A stretch of DNA of 19,220 nucleotides from Solobacterium sp. (lineage in GTDB: Bacteria > Bacillota_I > Bacilli_A > Erysipelotrichales > Erysipelotrichaceae). Within the stretch, counting starts at the first letter, position 1. Each line of letters opens with the position of its first letter. Location of the stretch: assembly GCA_015256775.1 (NCBI GenBank), contig JABZLM010000023.1, forward strand, positions 1 to 19,220, read 5' to 3'. A program made the translations under genes and the position numbers. The notes beneath the pieces are model-generated. The model worked only from the letters and a program-made list of their open reading frames with translations. It was not told the DNA's origin and ran no database searches. Below, in pieces: positions 1 to 5,694 of this stretch.

Positions 1-879
1 TGCTATGCAGATATGACAGAAGCAATTAAAAAATTTGAAAAACCTTTAGATCTTGCATGGTCTTTACAAAAACAAATATACAATGAACTAGGATTAACAT
101 GCTCGATTGGTGTTGCACCAAATATGTTTTTAGCTAAGATGGCTAGTGATATGAAGAAGCCAAATGGTATTACTGTTCTTCGTATTCGCGATGTTCAAGA
201 GAAGATGTGGCCTCTACCAATCAAAGATATGCGTGGGATTGGTACTAAAACAGTTCCATATATGCAAGAAATCGGTATTCGTACGATCGGTGATTTAGCA
301 AACTTTAAAGATATCTCTAAGCTAAGAGAATTATTAGGAAAAAACACAGATGATTTTATTGAACGAGCTAATGGCATAGATCGTCGCGAATTAGAGACAG
401 AATGGGATGCAAAATCAATGGGCATTTCCGAGACGTTATTAGAAGATATTAATGAATATGAGGAATTATCTGGATTAATTAGAACACTAGCTAGAACGCT
501 CTCTAAACGTCTTAAAAACGCAAGTAAAGTAGGTAGCTCTATTCATATTCGAATCTGTTACTATGATTTTAGAAATATAACTCGCGCTATGAAATTATCT
601 ACGCCAATTTGGCGTGCTGATGAGATTTATAATGCTGCTATAGCGTTGTTTGAAGATAATTGGGAAGAAGGGGAAGCAGTACGCTTATTAGGTATTACAG
701 TAGGCGATTTTGCGGACGAAAGTTATATCTCCTCGCAACTAAATCTATTTGATGAAACAGCAGCATTTAAAGCGGAGACAAAAGATATTATTAATGATTT
801 AAATGATATGCTTGGTTTAAAGAAAGCATTTGTAAGAGCTAGTAATCTTTTAAAGGAGAATACTCATGAAGATTCATGA
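1..879 (+). CDS. dinB: DNA polymerase IV (Y-family translesion polymerase), 5' end cut by window
   Basis: The reading frame is open from base 1. The residues before the first in-window ATG (CYAD, then MT) match the stretch just after the catalytic SxDE motif of DinB, so the true start and the palm catalytic acids lie upstream of the window. Visible parts, counting from the ATG at 13, are the conserved palm/thumb block with SIGVAPN (31-37) and LAKMASDMKKPNG (40-52), a helix-hairpin-helix around 72-95, and the little-finger domain (about 140-235). A QLNLF motif at 242-246 fits the beta sliding-clamp binding consensus. About 40 residues follow it, a tail common in Firmicute Y-family polymerases. 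The family bypasses lesions at stalled forks with low fidelity. The last 14 bases overlap the start of the recombinase gene, so the two are probably co-transcribed. The assignment is firm, although paralogous Y-family members (UvrX/YqjW type) cannot be fully excluded without the N-terminus. Confidence 0.93.
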   Translation, partial: CYADMTEAIKKFEKPLDLAWSLQKQIYNELGLTCSIGVAPNMFLAKMASDMKKPNGITVLRIRDVQEKMWPLPIKDMRGIGTKTVPYMQEIGIRTIGDLANFKDISKLRELLGKNTDDFIERANGIDRRELETEWDAKSMGISETLLEDINEYEELSGLIRTLARTLSKRLKNASKVGSSIHIRICYYDFRNITRAMKLSTPIWRADEIYNAAIALFEDNWEEGEAVRLLGITVGDFADESYISSQLNLFDETAAFKAETKDIINDLNDMLGLKKAFVRASNLLKENTHEDS

Positions 880-1786
880 TGCATTTACAGAATATTTTAC
901 AAATCTCAAAATTAACGAAGGTAAAAGCAAGCGTACAGTATCTTCTTATACAAATGATTTAAAACAATATATTCGTTTTTTAGAAGAACATAGCATTACT
1001 AATACAAAAAAGATAAAAGCAGAATTAATTGAAGAATTTATCGCAAACCAAGGCGAAAATAAAGCATCTACTTCATTAGCAAGAATGACAGCTGCAATAC
1101 GCTCTTTTCATCAGTTTATGGCAATGATGCATGATGAATCTGATCCAAGTTTAAACCTACAAGTACATAAAGGTCCTAAAACATTACCTGTATACTGCAC
1201 AGTGGATGAAATCAAGCGATTAATGCAATCTTTTGACGATACCAATATTCAGGATAATTTAGATCATACATTATTAGAAACCATCTATAGCTGTGGTTTA
1301 CGTGTTTCTGAAGTATGTAATCTGACAATTAACCGAGTAGACCTTGATACAGGGAAAATTCGTGTACTCGGAAAAGGGGATAAAGAGCGTATTGTACCAA
1401 TACCAAAAGGTAGTATTTCACTTCTAAAGCAATATGTTTCAATAACACGCGTTAATCTAATTCAGAAAAAAACAAATCTATTATTTCTGAATCGTTTTGG
1501 TCGTAAGATTACTAGCAAATATGTAGAATTGCTATTGCAACGTAAATGTGTTGAGCTTAACTTTCAGAAGCACATTACACCGCATAAACTAAGACATAGT
1601 TACGCAACACACATGTTACAAGGTGGTGCTGATTTACGTAGTATTCAAGAGATACTTGGTCACAGTAATATTCAAACCACAGAAATCTATACACACGTAC
1701 AAAATAAACAATTATTTGATGCTTATAATAAGTTTAATCCTTTGGCTTCACAAGACTTAGATATTTCAACCAAGAAGGATGAGTAA
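866..1786 (+). CDS. xerD: Xer-type tyrosine site-specific recombinase
   Basis: At 306 residues this is the usual length of XerC/XerD. The N-terminal SAM-like DNA-binding domain spans about 1-95 and the catalytic domain about 110-290. All tyrosine-recombinase catalytic residues are visible: R146 in SCGLRVSEV, K170 in the beta-hairpin GKGDKER, H240 and R243 in HKLRHSYATHM, H266 in LGHSNIQTT and the nucleophile Y275 in EIYTHV. The ATG at 866 follows an AAAGGAG ribosome binding site (852-858) and lies inside the end of dinB. The family resolves chromosome dimers at dif with FtsK. It could equally be XerC, or a sole Xer in this lineage; the sequence alone does not say which. A terminator follows directly, and 37 bases after the stop codon begins a dif-like palindrome that this enzyme may act on (inference). 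No integrase-like arm-binding domain or mobile-element context is seen. Confidence 0.9.
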   Translation: MKIHDAFTEYFTNLKINEGKSKRTVSSYTNDLKQYIRFLEEHSITNTKKIKAELIEEFIANQGENKASTSLARMTAAIRSFHQFMAMMHDESDPSLNLQVHKGPKTLPVYCTVDEIKRLMQSFDDTNIQDNLDHTLLETIYSCGLRVSEVCNLTINRVDLDTGKIRVLGKGDKERIVPIPKGSISLLKQYVSITRVNLIQKKTNLLFLNRFGRKITSKYVELLLQRKCVELNFQKHITPHKLRHSYATHMLQGGADLRSIQEILGHSNIQTTEIYTHVQNKQLFDAYNKFNPLASQDLDISTKKDE

Positions 1787-1812
1787 TCATTTGATATGAT
1801 ACTCATCTTTTT
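1778..1812 (+). terminator. Rho-independent terminator of dinB-xerD
   Basis: GATGAGTA (1778-1785) pairs with TACTCATC (1800-1807). The stem extends by TCAT/ATGA after one bulged A, leaving a 5-base loop, and is followed by TTTTT (1808-1812) and further T-rich sequence. The left arm begins inside the last codons of xerD and includes its stop codon. Confidence 0.85.
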
Positions 1813-1822
1813 ATATATTTTT

Positions 1823-1850
1823 AATTCGCATAACATACATTATGCGAAGT
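1823..1850. other. dif: Candidate Xer recombination site (dif-like palindrome)
   Basis: Two 11-base arms, AATTCGCATAA (1823-1833) and TTATGCGAAGT (1840-1850), flank a 6-base centre, CATACA. The arms are inverted copies of each other at 10 of 11 positions, and the inner 9 bases are perfect. The 11-6-11 layout and the inner CATAA/TTATG boundaries are those of bacterial dif sites. By hand it matches E. coli dif, as I recall it, at about 19 of 28 positions, with 8 of 11 in each arm. It lies just beyond the xerD terminator and is distinct from the hup terminator. No run of T follows it on either strand, so termination explains it poorly. Function is inferred; it could instead be a regulator site or a chance hairpin. 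Confidence 0.6.
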
Positions 1851-1860
1851 TGTTTATATA

Positions 1861-1889
1861 ATAGAAAAGACACTCGATTTTGAGTGTCT
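1861..1889 (-). terminator. Rho-independent terminator of hup
   Basis: AGACACTC (1868-1875) pairs with GAGTGTCT (1882-1889) as an 8-bp stem around a 6-base loop. Read leftward it is followed by TTTTCTAT. It starts 7 bases after the hup stop codon, so it is the expected end of the hup transcript. Confidence 0.8.
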
Positions 1890-1895
1890 AGTAGA

Positions 1896-2180
1896 TTACT
1901 TAACTAATTCCTTTAAGTTCTTAGCTGCCTTGAATCCTGGAACCTTTGATTCAGGAATTGTGATTGTTTCTTTAGTCTGTGGATTGATACCTGTACGTGC
2001 TGCACGTGTCTTCACTTCAAACTTACCAAATCCAGAAATATCAACACGACCACCATCTTTTAAAGTACCTGAAACAGTATCAAATACTAAATCAACGATC
2101 TCCGCTGCTTCTTTCTTAGTTAAGTTGTGCTGTTCAGCTACTAACTCAGCAATGCTCTTTTTATTTAGTGTTTCTGCCAT
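1896..2180 (-). CDS. hup: Histone-like DNA-binding protein HU
   Basis: This is a 94-residue basic protein, close to the usual 90 of HU. The helical N-terminal dimerisation half carries the typical ELVAEQHNLTKKEAAEIV stretch. It is followed by the HU/IHF signature GFGKFEVKTRAARTGINPQT (about 51-70) and the C-terminal PGFKAAKNLKELVK. The proline of the INP arm tip, which intercalates into DNA, is present. HU binds and bends DNA non-specifically and compacts the nucleoid. The ATG follows an AGGAGG site (2190-2195) at good spacing. The gene has its own likely promoter and terminator, so it appears to be an independent single-gene unit, although read-through from the upstream operon is possible. 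HU is far more likely than IHF in a Firmicute. Confidence 0.95.
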   Translation of the reverse strand: MAETLNKKSIAELVAEQHNLTKKEAAEIVDLVFDTVSGTLKDGGRVDISGFGKFEVKTRAARTGINPQTKETITIPESKVPGFKAAKNLKELVK

Positions 2181-2206
2181 ATTTTGTTTCCTCCTAATAT
2201 GTTTGT

Positions 2207-2236
2207 ATTTTACTATAGTTTTTATAGCACATTCAA
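2207..2236 (-). promoter_or_regulatory. Likely sigma-A promoter of hup
   Basis: On the leftward strand a TTGAAT -35 box (2231-2236) is followed by 18 bases and a TAAAAT -10 box (2207-2212), about 26 bases before the hup start codon. It is the best match in the 81-bp gap between nrnA and hup. The -35 box lies partly in the left arm of an inverted repeat. Confidence 0.45.
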
Positions 2237-2264
2237 TATTGACATTTTTTGTTTATATGTGCTA
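2225..2264. repeat. 8-bp inverted repeat around the hup promoter -35 region
   Basis: TAGCACAT (2225-2232) and ATGTGCTA (2257-2264) are exact inverted copies separated by 24 bases. The right copy covers the nrnA stop codon and the left copy touches the hup -35 box. No T run follows on either strand, so it does not look like an intrinsic terminator. An operator or a chance repeat are both possible. Confidence 0.4.
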
Positions 2265-3209
2265 GTTGCTAACTTTATATAAATCCTTAAGTAAGTTTTG
2301 TAAATCATTTTCAGTAAGGTCTTTAACGCCCGAAGCATTCTTATGTCCGCCACCATGGTATTGGTTCGCAATTGTATTTATGATTGCTGTTTTAGAACGT
2401 AATGATCCATCATATAGTTTATGTCCATCTACAGTTTTCTCTGTAAACAAAGCCCAAATTGAGAATTCTTTCACATGGCCAATCTCATCAATACGATTAC
2501 GTGCTGATGAAGCACTGATATTGTATTCATGTTGGATAGCTTCTGGAATGATTACATATGCTAAATGCTCTCCAAATAACTGTGTATTGGAACGAATCCA
2601 ATTACTGAAATGGAATGTTTTGCAACTAACATCAAATAACTCACGATTTAGTTCTGGAATTGCTAAATTATATGATGCGAGTTTAGCTGCCATTTCTAGT
2701 GTATGTTGTGTTGTGTTACTTGTTCTAAAGCATAAAGTATCAGTTAATAACCCTTTATAAAGATATGTTGCAATCTCATGATTCATAATCTGATTCTCAC
2801 AGCTTGCAAAGAAACCTGTGAGTATTTCACAAGTGGCAGCTGCTTCTTCATAGACATAATTCTGATTTCCATATGAATCAAGATTTGGATGATGATCGAT
2901 TTTAATTACTTTTTTTGCTAATGCATATCGTTGATCATCAATACGTTCTTTGTTTCCGGTATCCAAAATAATTGCCGTACTGCAGCGTATTGTATTTTCA
3001 TCTACTATATCAGATGGTGGATAAACAGTTTGATCTGTTGTCTCATCCCCCAATCTATATACCCTTTTGTCTGGAAAGTTTGCTTGAATCCAACTACACA
3101 AGCCATTCTGAGAGCTTAGAGCATCACAATCGGGATGCGTATGTCTAAATAGTGTAATGACATCTGCATCCTTAATTGTCTTTAATAATGTCTTAAAATC
3201 GAGATTCAT
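2262..3209 (-). CDS. nrnA: DHH/DHHA1 phosphoesterase, NrnA-like oligoribonuclease / pAp phosphatase
   Basis: The 315-residue length fits NrnA. Metal-binding motifs appear in order: HTHPDCDA (23-30), D83 in ILDTG, the DHH triplet at 105-107 within KIDHHPN, and D157 in LLTDT. The DHHA1 substrate-binding domain carries GGGHKNASG (286-294). Proteins of this family degrade 2- to 5-base RNA fragments and dephosphorylate 3'-phosphoadenosine-5'-phosphate using manganese. The start codon overlaps the ackA stop as TAATG with only a weak AGGA upstream, so translation is probably coupled to ackA. A related activity, such as cyclic dinucleotide or pApA hydrolysis, cannot be excluded from sequence. The N-terminal sensory domains of GdpP are absent, so this is the stand-alone type. 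Confidence 0.88.
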   Translation of the reverse strand: MNLDFKTLLKTIKDADVITLFRHTHPDCDALSSQNGLCSWIQANFPDKRVYRLGDETTDQTVYPPSDIVDENTIRCSTAIILDTGNKERIDDQRYALAKKVIKIDHHPNLDSYGNQNYVYEEAAATCEILTGFFASCENQIMNHEIATYLYKGLLTDTLCFRTSNTTQHTLEMAAKLASYNLAIPELNRELFDVSCKTFHFSNWIRSNTQLFGEHLAYVIIPEAIQHEYNISASSARNRIDEIGHVKEFSIWALFTEKTVDGHKLYDGSLRSKTAIINTIANQYHGGGHKNASGVKDLTENDLQNLLKDLYKVSN

Positions 3210-4405
3210 TATAGTCCTAACAATCTAACTGTATCGCGTGCAATTACAACTTCTTCATTTGTAGGAACAATCCATACCTGTACTTTTGAATCTGGCTTAG
3301 AGATGAGGCATTCTTTGCCATGAATTGTAGCATTTAATTCGTAGTCGATACTTAAGCCTAAAGCTTCTTCCATAGCCTTTAAAATACGTTCTCTGCATGC
3401 GTCATCATTTTCGCCAAGCCCTGCTGTAAATGCAATTGCATCTACGTGTCCTAATTGGAAGTAATAGCCACCTACAACGTTAATAACACGGTTTGTATAG
3501 AGTTTTCCAGTTAGAATACCACGTGGATCACCAGCATCAATAGCTGCTTGAACATCACGAGCATCAGAACTAATACCTGAAATACCTAACATGCCAGACT
3601 TCTTGTTTAAGTATGTATCCATATCATCTGGAGTGCATCCTAACTTCTTCATCATGTAGTATACAACAGTTGGATCAATGTCACCACAACGAGTGCCCAT
3701 CATAATTCCACCTAATGGTGTTAATCCCATAGATGTATTTAACACTTTACCATTCTTGATAGCAGTGATTGAGGCACCGTTACCTAGGTGGCATGTAATC
3801 ATGTTTAATGTATTAACATCCTTACCCATTAATTCAGCAGTGCGACGATTAACATACTGATGACTTGTACCATGTGCACCATAACGACGAATCTTATAAT
3901 CTGTATACCATTCATATGGTACCGGGAACATATATGATTCTTCAGGCATTGTCTGATGGAATGCTGTATCAAAGACAAATACATGACCTATATTAGGTAA
4001 AGATTCCTTAAATGCTCTATAACATACTAAATGTGCAGGATTGTGTAATGGCGCTAATTCACCATATTCTTCAACAATCTTTTCAACTTCTTCATCTACA
4101 ACTACAGACTGATCAAATGAGGAACCACCTTGCACGATACGATGTCCTGCACCCTTGATTTCATCAAGATTTTCTACAATGCCAAGTTCTGTTAATTTAT
4201 TTAATAGAATATCAACAGCTACTTTGTGATTTGGAATTGGAAGTTCCTCTGTTTCCTTTTTTCCATTGTACTTAATCGTGAAAGCGCCCATTTGTTGCCC
4301 AATACGTTCTGCCTGTCCGCTTGTTAATACTGTTTCGCTAGGCATATCAAATAATTGAAACTTTAGTGATGATGATCCTGAATTTACTGAAATGACTTTA
4401 CTCAT
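3209..4405 (-). CDS. ackA: Acetate kinase
   Basis: It converts acetyl phosphate and ADP to acetate and ATP, the ATP-yielding last step of acetate fermentation. From the start chosen here it is 398 residues, the family's usual size. Visible are the N-terminal signature VNSGSSSLK (7-15), R89 in GHRIVQGG, D146 in VFDTAFH, H178 in YGAHGTSH, LGNGASI (207-213), R239 in MGTRCGDIDP and the TNEE motif (382-385). These line up with the catalytic residues of the Methanosarcina enzyme. An ATG 18 bases further upstream is open, but the ATG at 4405 sits 5 bases behind a perfect AGGAGG and gives the normal N-terminus. That ribosome binding site overlaps the ylxM stop. No pta gene lies beside it. Its place in an SRP/SMC operon, coupled to nrnA, is unusual. 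Confidence 0.96.
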   Translation of the reverse strand: MSKVISVNSGSSSLKFQLFDMPSETVLTSGQAERIGQQMGAFTIKYNGKKETEELPIPNHKVAVDILLNKLTELGIVENLDEIKGAGHRIVQGGSSFDQSVVVDEEVEKIVEEYGELAPLHNPAHLVCYRAFKESLPNIGHVFVFDTAFHQTMPEESYMFPVPYEWYTDYKIRRYGAHGTSHQYVNRRTAELMGKDVNTLNMITCHLGNGASITAIKNGKVLNTSMGLTPLGGIMMGTRCGDIDPTVVYYMMKKLGCTPDDMDTYLNKKSGMLGISGISSDARDVQAAIDAGDPRGILTGKLYTNRVINVVGGYYFQLGHVDAIAFTAGLGENDDACRERILKAMEEALGLSIDYELNATIHGKECLISKPDSKVQVWIVPTNEEVVIARDTVRLLGL

Positions 4406-4410
4406 GTCTT

Positions 4411-4416
4411 CCTCCT
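4411..4416 (-). promoter_or_regulatory. Ribosome binding site deciding the ackA start
   Basis: AGGAGG on the leftward strand lies 5 bases before the ATG at 4405, and its first base belongs to the ylxM stop codon. It supports the shorter ackA start over the in-frame ATG at 4423, which lies upstream of this site. Confidence 0.75.
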
Positions 4417-4733
4417 TAATCAATTTCTGTATCTAAGCATTGGTCTATTAATTTGCTGACCTCCGCTGAACCAACTTTACGTATCTTATCATATAGCTTG
4501 CATCGCTTAGTATACGATGCATGCATGCATAATTTCTCTTCATACGAATCTAACTCGATTCTGCAACGTTTAATTGTATCGTGAATCGCCGCACGTGATG
4601 TATTTACTAGTTCGCTAATTTCCTGCAACGATAAATCATCACGGAAGTAAAAATTACATATCTCTTGTTGTTTTTGTGTTAATAGCTTTTCATAGAAGTC
4701 TAATAAACTGTTGTAATATAACTTACTTTGCAT
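4416..4733 (-). CDS. ylxM: YlxM family (UPF0122) helix-turn-helix protein, SRP-associated
   Basis: The 105-residue protein matches YlxM. It has an N-terminal LLDFYEKLLTQKQQEICNFY stretch, then a sigma-70 region-4-like helix-turn-helix, DLSLQEISELVNTSRAAIHD (about 33-52), and a charged C-terminal helix. In Firmicutes ylxM lies between ftsY and ffh. Streptococcal YlxM binds the signal recognition particle RNA/Ffh and stimulates its GTPase activity. Here it overlaps the end of ftsY by 11 bases, but ffh does not follow; ackA does. The C-terminal region carries several cysteines and lysines, which I cannot interpret. The family assignment is good; its role here is inferred from orthologues. Confidence 0.88.
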   Translation of the reverse strand: MQSKLYYNSLLDFYEKLLTQKQQEICNFYFRDDLSLQEISELVNTSRAAIHDTIKRCRIELDSYEEKLCMHASYTKRCKLYDKIRKVGSAEVSKLIDQCLDTEID

Positions 4734-5694
4734 TTTCTAATCCTTCTGAAATGCTATATAAATATGCATCTAAGTCAAATGGTCGCAAGTCTTTTGGCTG
4801 TTCCCCAAGCCCGAGATAATATACAGGGATATGTAACTTATGCTTAATCGCAATGACAATGCCACCTTTTGCTGTACCATCCATCTTCGTTAGGATAATA
4901 CCACTAAGATTTGTGGCCTCGGCAAAAATCTGTGCTTGTGATAAACCATTTTGTCCAGTTGTAGCATCTAATACAAGCCATGTATTATGCGGTGCTCCAG
5001 GAATTTCCTTAGCTGCCACTCGATTCATTTTTGATAACTCATTCATTAAATTTGCTTTGTTCTGCAACCGACCTGCTGTATCGCATAATAAGATATCTAT
5101 TTTATTTTCGATAGCATATCTGCATCCATCAACGATGGCTGCACTAGGATCTCCGTTCTCTATTCCCTTGATACACGGTACACCTAAACGTTCTCCCCAT
5201 TTTGCAAGCTGATCAATTGCACCAGCGCGGAATGTATCTGCTGCAGTAAATGCGACTGACTTTCCTTGGTCTAAAAACATGCGTGCAAGTTTAGCTGATG
5301 TTGTAGTCTTTCCTGAGCCGTTAACACCTTCTAATAAGAAAACTGTTGTGCCATTTTCATTAAATGAAATTGGCTTATCTGGTGTAGCTTCATAAATCTC
5401 TTTCATTGTTTCAAGCAAGAAATTCATCGCCCATTTAAAAGTAATAGTAGGATATTCAGAACATTTTATCTTCATCTGTTCGCAAATATAGTCTGCTGTT
5501 TCAATACCTACATCACTTTCCAAAAGGATAATTGTTAATTGTTCAAGGAACTCATCATCTACCCCTTTGTATTTATATTGCATTTGATTTAATTGGTCAC
5601 CAAATGTCTGTTTTGATTTTTTAAAGCCTGATAAGTATGTTGCTTTATCATCTTTTTTAGAAAAGGCTTCTTTTAACTTATCTAAAAAACTCAC
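4723..5694 (-). CDS. ftsY: Signal recognition particle receptor FtsY
   Basis: FtsY is the membrane-associated SRP receptor GTPase that docks ribosome-nascent chain complexes at SecYEG. The 323-residue protein has a short N-terminus with no long acidic A domain (usual in Firmicutes), a helical N domain (about 30-105) and the NG GTPase core. G-motifs visible are the P-loop GVNGSGKT (123-130), DTFRAGAIDQL (153-163), DTAGR (205-209), TKMDGTAKGG (269-278) and the closing GLGEQPKDLRPFD. The start is GTG at 5694, supported by AGGAGG 7 bases upstream (5702-5707). It overlaps the smc stop as GTGA, so translation is coupled to smc. Ffh is ruled out because there is no M domain. The smc-ftsY pairing is a classic Firmicute arrangement. 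Confidence 0.96.
   Translation of the reverse strand: MSFLDKLKEAFSKKDDKATYLSGFKKSKQTFGDQLNQMQYKYKGVDDEFLEQLTIILLESDVGIETADYICEQMKIKCSEYPTITFKWAMNFLLETMKEIYEATPDKPISFNENGTTVFLLEGVNGSGKTTTSAKLARMFLDQGKSVAFTAADTFRAGAIDQLAKWGERLGVPCIKGIENGDPSAAIVDGCRYAIENKIDILLCDTAGRLQNKANLMNELSKMNRVAAKEIPGAPHNTWLVLDATTGQNGLSQAQIFAEATNLSGIILTKMDGTAKGGIVIAIKHKLHIPVYYLGLGEQPKDLRPFDLDAYLYSISEGLENAK

Noticed and set aside
1823..1850. Reading the 28-bp palindrome as simply a third terminator hairpin
   Set aside because: Both flanking genes already have their own hairpin with a T run, and this palindrome lacks a T run on either strand. The 11-6-11 layout beside xerD is better explained as a Xer site, though a structural role is not excluded.
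2225..2264. The inverted repeat before hup as the terminator of the smc-nrnA operon
   Set aside because: The arms are 24 bases apart and no T run follows the 3' arm on the leftward strand.
2266..2760. A 164-residue rightward open frame opposite nrnA
   Set aside because: It is the complement of conserved DHH-family motifs and shows no motif of its own.
4406..4423. A longer acetate kinase starting at the ATG at 4423
   Set aside because: The extra six residues are not part of the family, and the strong AGGAGG site lies between the two starts, pointing to the ATG at 4405.
4517..4530. The ATGC tandem run in ylxM as a repeat element or phase-variable tract
   Set aside because: It is only three and a half units inside a conserved coding region; a 4-base unit change would break the frame, but so short a run is unlikely to slip and may be chance.
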